Positions 31,885 to 38,646 of a stretch of 38,646 nucleotides of DNA are shown in pieces. Under the pieces are notes generated by a model. The model saw only the letters and a list, made by a program, of their open reading frames with translations, ran no database searches and had not been told where the DNA came from. This DNA is from Pseudomonadota bacterium (GTDB taxonomy: Bacteria > Pseudomonadota > Gammaproteobacteria > Burkholderiales > Burkholderiaceae_E), in the NCBI GenBank assembly GCA_023388075.1, contig JAEWGX010000072.1:1-38646 (forward strand), written 5' to 3'. The number at the start of each line of letters is the position of its first letter. Position 1 is the first letter of the stretch. The position numbers were made by a program, and so were the translations under genes.

Positions 31885-32916
31885 TCAGCGTCCGCGGATC
31901 AGGTCCAGCAGTCGCGACGTATCCACCGACCTCGCCTGCGCCTCGACCTGCGGGACGTAGCGCGCCTGCAGCTGCTTCGCCTCCTCGACGAGCTCCATGA
32001 AGGAGGCCTTCAGCGTGGCGGCGTCCATCGTCCGGCCGCCGGCATAGTAGCGCCTGGCGACCTGACCGATCGCCCAGGTGGTGGCGAAGGAGAACGCGGC
32101 GCCGGTCGCACCGCGCGCGAGCCCCCCCAGCAGCCTGCCCCCGAGGAGCCCGCCGATCAGGCGACGTCCGATGTCCTCGACATACTGGCCGGTGACGCCC
32201 GCCCCCATGGTGACCAGCAGGTCCTTCACCGCACCGCGGTCGAGCTGGTGGCCATGCGCCTTGCCGATGCCGTAGACGAGCTTCATCTGCAGAGGAATGA
32301 TCGCCATCGAAGCGAGACCCTGCGGCAGGAGCTCGAGCGCGCCGTTCAGGATCGAGGCGTCCAGGATCATCTTGTCGAGCGCCTCTTCGTCGGGCGCGGC
32401 GGCGGGCGCGACCCCGCCCGGTGACGACGGGACGATCGCCCTGGTGCTGCTGTCGCCGGTGCCGATGAAGATCTTGCCGCTCGCGACCTCGGCAGCCGCC
32501 TTTTCCTCCGGATCCACCGCCTCGTCGGCGTCGTCCGGCTCGAACGGCATCCCGGCGAGCGCGTCCGCGCCGGCCCGCAGCGCCTGCAGCGACTCGCCGG
32601 AGAGTCCCAGCGCGGGAGCGAGACGGGCAAGGAACGCCTCCTCGGCCGCGTTGCGTTGCCCGTCCGCCTGGATCACGCCGAGCGCGCATTCGTAGGCGAG
32701 CTGCTTCAGCTCCCGGGTCGAGAGCTGACCGGCGGCGGACTCCAGGGTCGTCTTCCCGAGCAGCACGTCCCGATGCAGCGCGACCATGGGCAGCGGTCCC
32801 TCCAGCACCGCGACGACGCTGTCGATCTCCTCGCGCTCGTCCGCGCTCTTGTCTCCGTCGGCATAGGCGGCGAGCAATGCGATCGCCGCGATGGCCTGGC
32901 GTTCCTGGTCGGTCAT
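31885..32916 (-). CDS. TerB-like/DUF697 membrane-associated protein
   Basis: 343 residues. N-terminal TerB-like helical domain (residues about 1-125; AIALLAAYADGDKSADEREEI with its acidic metal-binding turn, and a similar GVIQADGQRNAAEEAFL half). After an acidic/flexible linker comes a DUF697-like hydrophobic domain (MIIPLQMKLVYGIGKAHGHQLDRG variant: MAIIPLQMKLVYGIGKAHG, then LIGGLLGGRLLGGLARGATGAAFSF). TerB proteins act in tellurite/phage-colicin resistance at the membrane. It lies downstream of the TerC gene on the same strand after 175 bases that include an inverted repeat (32997-33012). A short extension to 32961 is possible but has no RBS. Confidence 0.75.
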   Translation of the reverse strand: MTDQERQAIAAIALLAAYADGDKSADEREEIDSVVAVLEGPLPMVALHRDVLLGKTTLESAAGQLSTRELKQLAYECALGVIQADGQRNAAEEAFLARLAPALGLSGESLQALRAGADALAGMPFEPDDADEAVDPEEKAAAEVASGKIFIGTGDSSTRAIVPSSPGGVAPAAAPDEEALDKMILDASILNGALELLPQGLASMAIIPLQMKLVYGIGKAHGHQLDRGAVKDLLVTMGAGVTGQYVEDIGRRLIGGLLGGRLLGGLARGATGAAFSFATTWAIGQVARRYYAGGRTMDAATLKASFMELVEEAKQLQARYVPQVEAQARSVDTSRLLDLIRGR

Positions 32917-32996
32917 GATCAATCCGTGAATCGAGGTGCGTGAAGCGAATGCAGCGGGCATCGTTGCTCACCTTGCGCCATCATGTCCGCGCATCC

Positions 32997-33012
32997 CCCA
33001 CGACATCGTGGG
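32997..33012. promoter_or_regulatory. Inverted repeat between terC-like and TerB-like genes
   Basis: CCCACGA-CA-TCGTGGG, 7-bp arms with a two-base centre, about 80 bases upstream of the TerB-like start. It has no T tract, so it reads as an operator more than a terminator. Confidence 0.3.
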
Positions 33013-33091
33013 CATTGCACCGGGGCCGGCCACTCCGGACGCCGAACGCCACCCCTGGGAGTGACCGGAGACGGATAGGCGCCTTGGCCAC

Positions 33092-34117
33092 CTACTCCGC
33101 CGCCGGCGGTTGCGGCTCGTGCCGGCGAGTGCCGAACGGATACGCGCTCCCGGCCTTGCCCGGCCGCGCCGGGATGCGCAGCGAGAGCACCATCGCGGCC
33201 GCGAGCACGGCGACGGTGACGCCGAGCGACCAGGCGATCGGTATCTTGTACACGTCGATCAGCAGCATCTTCGCGCCGATGAACACCAGCACGACGGCGA
33301 GCCCATAGGAGAGCAGGTGGAAGCGTTCGTGCATGCCGGCCAGGAGGAAGTACATCGCCCGCAGGCCAAGAATGGCGAAGACGTTCGAGGTGAGGACGAT
33401 GAACGGGTCACGGGTGATCGCGAAGATCGCGGGAATGGAATCGACCGCGAAGACCACGTCGACGATGCCGATCAGCAGGATCACCACCAGGAGCGGCGTC
33501 GCCATGCGCACGCCGTCCACCCGGGTGAAGAACCGCTCGCCTTCGTAGTGCGGCGAGATCTTGATGCGCCGCCGGACCCAGAGCAACGCCGGGTTGGCAT
33601 CGAGGTCCGGCTCCTCTCCAGCCGCGCGCCACATCTTGACGCCGGTGTAGACGAGGAAGGCGCCGAAGAGATACATGACCCAGTGGAACTGGGCGATCAG
33701 CCAGGCGCCGATGAGGATCATCACCGCGCGCAGGATCAGGGCGCCGATGATGCCGATCATCAGCACCCGGCGCTGGAACTGCGCCGGCACCGCGAAGTAC
33801 GTGAAGAGCAGCAGGAACACGAAGATGTTGTCCACCGCCAGCGCCTTCTCCACGACATAGCCGGTGACGAACTCGAGAGCCTTCGCGTCGGCCAGGGTCC
33901 GCATGGCGGGGTCTGCCGACGTACCGCCCAGGTACCACCAGAGCCAGCCGACGAACGCGAAGGAGACGGCGACCCACACCAGGGACCAGGTGGCGGCTTC
34001 GCGCAGCGAGACCGACCGGGCGCCGCGACGCTCCAGCACGAGGAAATCGACCACGAGCGCGGCGATGACGAATACGGAGAACAGCGACCACAGCAGTGGC
34101 GTACCGATGGAGAGCAT
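33092..34117 (-). CDS. TerC/Alx family manganese exporter
   Basis: 341-residue inner-membrane protein with about nine helices. Acidic membrane motifs typical of TerC: EKALAVDNIFVFLLLF and IGIVDVVFAVDSIPAIFAIT, and NVFAILGLRAMYFLLAGM. Alx/TerC proteins export Mn2+ or act as partners in metal homeostasis and membrane-protein metallation. Directly upstream is a yybP-ykoY riboswitch, which normally controls this family. RBS GGAAGG before the ATG. Its neighbours (TerB-like, DUF808) suggest a membrane stress cluster. Confidence 0.93.
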   Translation of the reverse strand: MLSIGTPLLWSLFSVFVIAALVVDFLVLERRGARSVSLREAATWSLVWVAVSFAFVGWLWWYLGGTSADPAMRTLADAKALEFVTGYVVEKALAVDNIFVFLLLFTYFAVPAQFQRRVLMIGIIGALILRAVMILIGAWLIAQFHWVMYLFGAFLVYTGVKMWRAAGEEPDLDANPALLWVRRRIKISPHYEGERFFTRVDGVRMATPLLVVILLIGIVDVVFAVDSIPAIFAITRDPFIVLTSNVFAILGLRAMYFLLAGMHERFHLLSYGLAVVLVFIGAKMLLIDVYKIPIAWSLGVTVAVLAAAMVLSLRIPARPGKAGSAYPFGTRRHEPQPPAAE

Positions 34118-34170
34118 GCGAAGACCTTCCTACCGGCGTGGCAGGCGCCGGCTGACGGGTTGTCGAGGTT

Positions 34171-34306
34171 CTCGCAAGTCTTGCCGTCCCGGTCATGCAT
34201 CGACGCGGGGTTGCGGCACCGGATGACGGTCGCTTGCCAGGACGACCGTCAACGTATTGACGATGCCGCGGCGCGGATCGGACCGCGCCGGCTACTCCCT
34301 TGCGGA
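34171..34306 (-). promoter_or_regulatory. yybP-ykoY manganese riboswitch
   Basis: Read on the minus strand, the leader starts CGCAAGGGAGTAG (34304-34292), continues with the conserved GTCAATACGTTGAC-type internal loop and ends GGCAAGACTTGCG. The terminal strands CGCAAG (34304-34299) and CTTGCG (34178-34173) pair as P1. The GGGAGTAG and GGCAAGAC elements are the two Mn2+/Mg2+ contact loops of this class. A CCGGCG/CGCCGG hairpin (34133-34151) lies between the aptamer and the RBS without a U tract, so control is probably translational. Confidence 0.82.
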
Positions 34307-34315
34307 GGCAGGCGG

Positions 34316-34344
34316 ATTCCAACAGGCACGGCGGCACCCGTCAA
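34316..34344 (-). promoter_or_regulatory. Promoter of the riboswitch-terC transcript
   Basis: On the minus strand TTGACG (34344-34339) and TGGAAT (34321-34316) are 17 bases apart. The predicted start, about 34309, falls just before the first riboswitch strand. Confidence 0.6.
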
Positions 34345-34367
34345 GGAATATCCGCTGCGGTGCAGGG

Positions 34368-34625
34368 TCAATCCACGGGGATCAGCACCGGATCGTCCTC
34401 GGGATCCTTTCCGTGATACGCCACGCGGATCGCCTCGTCCTCCGCATCGTCCCAGGCCCGCGCGGCGTGGCGGTCGAAGCGCCGCTCCCGGTTGGAACGG
34501 GACATGACGGCCTTGTAGGCCTCTTCCGGCGAGACGTTTCGGCTTGCCATCAGTGCGAGAGCCGCTTCGCAGCCCGCCGCGATATCCTCCGCGCTCGCCT
34601 GTGTATCCGCGATTCCGAGCTTCAT
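34368..34625 (-). CDS. Small hypothetical protein (85 aa)
   Basis: Starts at an ATG with GGAGGG seven to twelve bases upstream. Predominantly helical and charged: MKLGIADTQASAEDI, then ALALMASRNVSPEEAYKAVM and an acidic tail (KDPEDDPVLIPVD). No domain recognised. It follows the ABC exporter gene on the same strand (51-base gap), so it is probably cotranscribed. Soluble; no signal peptide or membrane segment. Confidence 0.6.
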   Translation of the reverse strand: MKLGIADTQASAEDIAAGCEAALALMASRNVSPEEAYKAVMSRSNRERRFDRHAARAWDDAEDEAIRVAYHGKDPEDDPVLIPVD

Positions 34626-34676
34626 CGAGACCCTCCGTGCCGCGGGCGCCTGTCCCGCGAAAAAGCCGCTGGCCGA

Positions 34677-36419
34677 TCAGTGGCGCTCACCGATCTGCTG
34701 GCGCCACATCGCGTAGTAAAGACCCTTGCGCTCCACCAGCATGGCGTGGTCGCCACTCTCGACGATCCGGCCCTTCTCCAGGACGTGGATCGTGTCCGCA
34801 TGCATGATAGTGGACAACCGATGCGCGATCAGGATGGTGATCTGGCGGCGCAGCGCCGAGACCCCGCGGATCGTCTCGGTGATCTGCTCCTCGGTGATCG
34901 AATCCAGTGCGGAGGTGGCCTCGTCGAAGATCAGCAGGCGCGGCTCGCGCACCAGTGCCCGGGCGATCGAGAGGCGCTGCTTCTCGCCTCCGGAAAGCTT
35001 CATGCCCATCTCGCCGATGGTCGCCGAGAGCCCCAGCGGCGTGGCGTGAAGCAGGTTGGCGCAGGATGCCCGGGTCATGGCCTCCACGATCTCGTCGTCG
35101 GTGACGTCGGGCTTCACGAACTGCATGTTCTCGCGGATGGTGCCGGCAAAGAGATGGGTCTCCTGCGTCACGAACCCGATCTGGCGACGCACCTCGTTGT
35201 AGCGCAGGTCCAGCGTGGAGATGTCGTTGTAGACCACTTCACCGGACTGTGGCCGATACAGGCCAACGAGCAGCTTCACCAGTGTGGACTTGCCGGAGCC
35301 CGACGGGCCGACGAAGGCCACGGTGTCGCCAAGCTCGGCCGAGAAGGTCACCCCATCGAGCGCGTTCTGGCGCGCGCCCTTGTGGCGAAACACCACGTCG
35401 ACGAAGCTCAGCCGCTCGACCGGTCCGACGGGGACCGGCGACTGAGGCCGTCGCTCGATCGGCTTGCGCAGCAGCGCATCGAAGCTCTGCAGCGAGCCGT
35501 CGGCTTCCCGATAGGCGAGGATGATGTTGCCCAGCTCCTGCAGTGGCGTGAAGATCGCCATCGAGATGAACTGCATGGCGATCAGCTCGCCGGTGCTCAG
35601 CACATCGTGGAAGATGAGCCACAGCAACGTGAACAGGATGGAGTGGCGCAACAGGCTGAGCGCCACGCCCTGCAGGAAGGAGAGCACCCGCATCCGCTTC
35701 ACCTTGGCCATCTCGAGGCCGAAGACGTGCTCCGTCTGCGCCTGCAGCCTGCGGATCTCCGGGAACGTGAGGCCAAGGCTCTTGATCAGCTCGATGTTGC
35801 GCAGCGACTCGGTCACGAAGCCGGCGTTGCGGGCGGTCTCGCGGACGATCGAGCGCTGCTGCGCCTTGATCTCGCGGCTGAGCAGCCCGGTCAGGCCACC
35901 GAGCAGCAGCACGCCCACGAAGAACACCGGGACCAGCGCCCAGTGCTTGGTCACCGAGTACCAGGCGAGGAAGCAGACACCGACCACCGAGGCAAACAGG
36001 ATGTTGATGAACGCATTGATGAAGCGCTCGGTGTCGGACCGCACCTTGAGCAACGTCGACAGGGTCTCGCCGCTGCGCAGGTCCTCGTACTCCTGGTAGG
36101 TGAGCCGCAGCGTCTGGCGCAGGCCATCGTTGAAGATGCGAGTCCCGAACTTCTGCACGATCAGCCGCGTGAGGTACTCCTGCACCGCCTTGGCGAGCCG
36201 CGAGGCGATCGCGACCGCCACCGCGAGCCCGAGCAACCCGAGCACTCCGGCCACCAGCTCGTCGGCGCTGCGCCCGTCGCGATTGGTCGCGTAGCGGTCG
36301 ATGATCCAGCCGAAGATGATCGGGTCCACCAGCGCGAGGACCTGCGCGACCCCGGCGAGAACCAGCGAGAGCGCGATCAGGCCACGGTGTGGCGCGAGGT
36401 ACCTCCAGAGTATTCGCAT
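34677..36419 (-). CDS. ABC exporter, fused permease and ATPase (MsbA-like)
   Basis: 580-residue half-transporter. Six-helix membrane domain (residues about 1-300, starting MRILWRYLAPHRGLIALSLVLAG) and an ATPase domain with Walker A VGPSGSGKST, Q loop (FVTQETHLFAG), signature LSGGEKQRLSIARAL, Walker B LLIFDEATSALD and the switch His in LIAHRLSTI. Works as a homodimer. Substrates of this type are lipids, peptides or drugs; not assigned here. Lies between the Mrr-like and small hypothetical genes on the minus strand. Confidence 0.93.
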   Translation of the reverse strand: MRILWRYLAPHRGLIALSLVLAGVAQVLALVDPIIFGWIIDRYATNRDGRSADELVAGVLGLLGLAVAVAIASRLAKAVQEYLTRLIVQKFGTRIFNDGLRQTLRLTYQEYEDLRSGETLSTLLKVRSDTERFINAFINILFASVVGVCFLAWYSVTKHWALVPVFFVGVLLLGGLTGLLSREIKAQQRSIVRETARNAGFVTESLRNIELIKSLGLTFPEIRRLQAQTEHVFGLEMAKVKRMRVLSFLQGVALSLLRHSILFTLLWLIFHDVLSTGELIAMQFISMAIFTPLQELGNIILAYREADGSLQSFDALLRKPIERRPQSPVPVGPVERLSFVDVVFRHKGARQNALDGVTFSAELGDTVAFVGPSGSGKSTLVKLLVGLYRPQSGEVVYNDISTLDLRYNEVRRQIGFVTQETHLFAGTIRENMQFVKPDVTDDEIVEAMTRASCANLLHATPLGLSATIGEMGMKLSGGEKQRLSIARALVREPRLLIFDEATSALDSITEEQITETIRGVSALRRQITILIAHRLSTIMHADTIHVLEKGRIVESGDHAMLVERKGLYYAMWRQQIGERH

Positions 36420-36513
36420 CGCAGTCCTCTCGTTGGGCCGCGCCCCGGCGCACGGCGCAGCCCGATGAGCCCGGCCGACGCCGGCCCGATGACCGCTTCC
36501 CGGCAGGCCTGAT

Positions 36514-37086
36514 TCAGCGCCGGATGTCGAGCAGCTTGGCCAGGTCCTCGCCCTGCATCAGCCGGATGCGGTTCTCAGCCCCGAAGCGGGCAGCCTGCTC
36601 GGTCACCGCGCCGGTGACCACGTAGACGATCTCGTCGGCTTCCCGATGATCGCGCGCCGCGACCAGCTCGCGCAGCGGCTCGACGCCGGTACGGCCGGCC
36701 TTCCAGCGCTTGGCCTTGACCAGCGTCTTGCGGCCGTCGCGGCGCATCTCGAAGTCGGCGCCGGCCGCTTCGACGCGGGTCACCTCGTAGCCCTCGCGGC
36801 GAAAGCCCGCCTCCAGGCGGTCCGCGAAATCCTTCCAGCTCATCGCGCCCACTGCCGCGACGGTGCTGGCCACCCGTGCCGCGCTGGGTCGCTGCAGCTG
36901 CCGCCAGAGCGTGATTCCCGCGATCACCGCGAACGGCAACGCCGCCACCGCGCCGAAGATGAAGTACTGCCTCGGCAAGGCCAACCACGACACCATCACG
37001 ATGCCCACGGTGACGGCGGCGCTGATCCACCACGACGAGCGCAGCAGGATCGCGAACAGGGAGTTCTCCGCCATCTCGAACTTCAA
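36514..37086 (-). CDS. Membrane-anchored Mrr-like restriction endonuclease-fold protein
   Basis: 190 residues if started at TTG 37086 (GAGGTGA upstream; the MKFEMAENSLFAILLRSSWW opening matches the family as I recall it). An ATG at 37074 is the alternative. Two membrane helices (residues about 15-65) precede an Mrr-type nuclease fold: SWKDFADRLEAGFRREGYEVTRV, then ADFEMRRDGRKTLVKAKRWKA. The QxK catalytic element reads KAK here, so the Gln is replaced; the upstream Asp is kept. The last segment (LRELVAARDHREADEIVYVVTG) is conserved. It may sense or cut DNA at the membrane, or be an inactive relative. Confidence 0.75.
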   Translation of the reverse strand: MKFEMAENSLFAILLRSSWWISAAVTVGIVMVSWLALPRQYFIFGAVAALPFAVIAGITLWRQLQRPSAARVASTVAAVGAMSWKDFADRLEAGFRREGYEVTRVEAAGADFEMRRDGRKTLVKAKRWKAGRTGVEPLRELVAARDHREADEIVYVVTGAVTEQAARFGAENRIRLMQGEDLAKLLDIRR

Positions 37087-37163
37087 GCGTTCACCTCGCG
37101 CAAGGGTTGCGGCCGCGCTCGCTGCCGCCGGCGGCCGACGCGCATTGTGGCATGATCGACCGC

Positions 37164-38468
37164 ATGACATCAGCCTCTCCACCCCCTGCTCCCTCCGCCG
37201 CGGCGGCGTCCGCGCGCGGCCCCGCACGCTTGCCTTCTTCATCGGCCGGCGCGGGGCCGGTGGCCATGCCGCCGCTGGAATCGGCGCTGCTTGCACCGCC
37301 GGTGCGCGCCGGCTTCGTACGCGGGGTGAACGGCCTCGACATGCATGTGCTCGAGGCCGGCGGAACGACACGGTCCGAGGGCACCCTCCCGGGAGACCGG
37401 CGCTGCGTGTTGCTGCTGCACGGGTTCCCCGAGCTCGCCTACAGTTGGCGCAAGGTCATGCCGGCACTGGCGGATGCCGGTTACCACGTCGTCGCCCCGG
37501 ACCAGCGCGGCTACGGTCGCACCACCGGCTGGGACCCGCGCTACGACGGCGACGTCGGCTCCTATCGCCTGATCAACCTGGTCCGGGATGCGATCGGCCT
37601 GGTCGCCGCGCTGGGCTACCGATCGGTCGATGCGGTGGTGGGCCACGACTTCGGCTCCTTCGTCGCCGCCTGGTGCGCATTGCTGCGCCCGGACGTCTTC
37701 CGCGCCGCCGTGATGATGAGCGCGCCGTTCGCCGGGCCCCCTGCGCTGCCTTTCGACACCGCGCGTGCCCAGCCCGCGGACCACCCGGCGGACATCCACG
37801 CGGCACTCGCCGCGCTGCCCCGCCCACGCAAGCACTACCAGTGGTATTACGCCGGCCCCGACGCGGCAGCGGACATGGAACGCCCGCCGCAGGGCGTGCA
37901 TGACTTCCTGCGGGCGTACTACCACCACAAGAGCGGCGACTGGCCCGGCAACCGGCCGTTCGAGCTGTCGGATTGGCGCGCCGACTTGCTGCAGAAGCTG
38001 CCCACCTACTATGTGATGGACCTGTCCGACGACATGCCCCGGACCGTTGCCCGGGAGATGCCGTCGCCGCAGGCGATCGCGGCGAACCAATGGCTTCCCG
38101 ACCGGGAACTGCGCGTCTACAGCGGTGAGTTTGCGCGGACCGGCTTCCAGGGCGCGTTGCAGTGGTATCGCAACCTGACCGACGAGCGGATGCGCTCGGA
38201 GCTGCAGGTGTGGTCCGGGCGGACGATCGACGTGCCGTCCTGCTTCATCGCGGGCGAGCGCGACTGGGGCATTCACCAGCGACCGGGCGATCTCGACCGC
38301 ATGCAGGGCAAGGCGTGCACGCGGATGAGCGGCGTCCACCTGGTGGCAGGGGCCGGGCACTGGGTCCAGCAGGAGCGGCCGGACGAGGTCAATCGGCTGC
38401 TGCTCGAGTTCCTGGCCGGGCAGCGACCAGCAGCCGCGCAGCGATCACCAGCTCGCGACAGCCGGTAG
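37164..38468 (+). CDS. Alpha/beta hydrolase, epoxide hydrolase type
   Basis: 434 residues from ATG 37164; the first about 45 residues are Ala/Pro/Ser-rich, so ATG 37266 is a sensible alternative. Epoxide-hydrolase features: oxyanion motif HGFPE (86-90), nucleophile Asp162 in GHDFGS, general acid region GERDWG and catalytic His in GAGHWVQQERPDEV. A lid with HYQWYY provides tyrosine. Hydrolysis of an epoxide or a haloalkane-like ester is expected. Its last about 30 codons lie in the left arm of the terminal inverted repeat. The gene is divergent from the Mrr-like gene. Confidence 0.88.
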   Translation: MTSASPPPAPSAAAASARGPARLPSSSAGAGPVAMPPLESALLAPPVRAGFVRGVNGLDMHVLEAGGTTRSEGTLPGDRRCVLLLHGFPELAYSWRKVMPALADAGYHVVAPDQRGYGRTTGWDPRYDGDVGSYRLINLVRDAIGLVAALGYRSVDAVVGHDFGSFVAAWCALLRPDVFRAAVMMSAPFAGPPALPFDTARAQPADHPADIHAALAALPRPRKHYQWYYAGPDAAADMERPPQGVHDFLRAYYHHKSGDWPGNRPFELSDWRADLLQKLPTYYVMDLSDDMPRTVAREMPSPQAIAANQWLPDRELRVYSGEFARTGFQGALQWYRNLTDERMRSELQVWSGRTIDVPSCFIAGERDWGIHQRPGDLDRMQGKACTRMSGVHLVAGAGHWVQQERPDEVNRLLLEFLAGQRPAAAQRSPARDSR

Positions 38469-38646
38469 CAGGATCGGCCTCGCGGGCGAACCGGCGGCGG
38501 CGCCCCGCGGCGCCCCCCGCCCCCGCCGCCGGTTCGCCCGCGAGGCCGATCCTGCTACCGGCTGTCGCGAGCTGGTGATCGCTGCGCGGCTGCTGGTCGC
38601 TGCCCGGCCAGGAACTCGAGCAGCAGCCGATTGACCTCGTCCGGCC
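38377..38646. repeat. Perfect 124-bp inverted repeat with 22-base spacer at window end
   Basis: Bases 38377-38500 are the exact reverse complement of 38523-38646; the spacer is the GC-only tract 38501-38522. The left arm contains the last codons and stop of the hydrolase gene, so the right arm encodes the same C-terminus on the opposite strand (stop near 38555). The right arm runs exactly to the last base. Beyond the hydrolase stop no other gene is seen. Confidence 0.97.

Noticed and set aside
1..38646. CRISPR arrays, tRNA or rRNA genes, insertion sequences, prophage
   Set aside because: No spaced direct repeats, no tRNA-like T-loop patterns and no transposase or integrase motifs were recognised on either strand by eye.

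Overview
The window looks like a 38.6 kb piece of a high-GC betaproteobacterium, most likely Burkholderiales. The pointers are a TctC/Bug receptor, a DUF6502-DUF5666 gene pair, a DUF808 protein, and a CCCCC-TC-GGGGG / GCTCGCTTCGCTCGC intergenic element of a kind I associate with Comamonadaceae-like genomes. The order assignment is inference. No rRNA, tRNA, CRISPR array, phage or insertion sequence is visible.

Layout. 1-1.9 kb, minus strand: a nitrate/nitrite-type ABC uptake operon (permease cut by the window edge, Tat-exported NrtA-like receptor) with a good sigma-54 promoter and an NtrC-like palindrome, plus a 28-residue membrane peptide. 2-4 kb: an MFS exporter and a divergent VOC protein. 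4-7.8 kb: DUF6502, a repeat-rich DUF5666 lipoprotein and a divergent glycerate-kinase-like protein. 7.9-9.3 kb: the decayed remnant of a TetR regulator behind an inositol-monophosphatase gene. 9.4-13.4 kb: a tightly packed catabolic cluster (Bug receptor, PhyH dioxygenase, SDR, MmgE/PrpD), met convergently by a tautomerase-NTF2 fusion. 14.1-15.5 kb: a Ure2-like glutathione transferase and a LysE-type exporter. 15.7-19.1 kb, minus: a sulfonate/taurine/nitrate-type ABC operon with an unexpected second binding protein.

19.4-22.6 kb: a small beta-barrel protein, a candidate 60-nt small RNA with anti-Shine-Dalgarno loops, and a slipin/NfeD membrane-protease pair. 22.7-29.7 kb, plus: DUF3293, a two-domain PRC-barrel protein, a thiamine-diphosphate enzyme, the Anbu proteasome-like peptidase, heme oxygenase and a bacteriophytochrome kinase. 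The last three are translationally linked or nearly so, which places a red-light sensor beside an ancestral proteasome homologue. 29.8-37.1 kb: M23 peptidase, DUF808, TerB/DUF697, TerC behind a yybP-ykoY manganese riboswitch, a small hypothetical protein, an ABC exporter and a membrane-anchored Mrr-like protein. 37.2-38.5 kb: an epoxide-hydrolase-type enzyme. Its 3' end lies in a perfect 124-bp inverted repeat that runs exactly to the window edge.

The strongest candidates for something new are the Anbu-BphO-BphP operon, the anti-Shine-Dalgarno small RNA at 20.1 kb, and the probably leaderless DUF6502 gene with its overlapping DUF5666 partner. The terminal palindrome should be treated as a possible assembly artefact until read-level evidence is seen.
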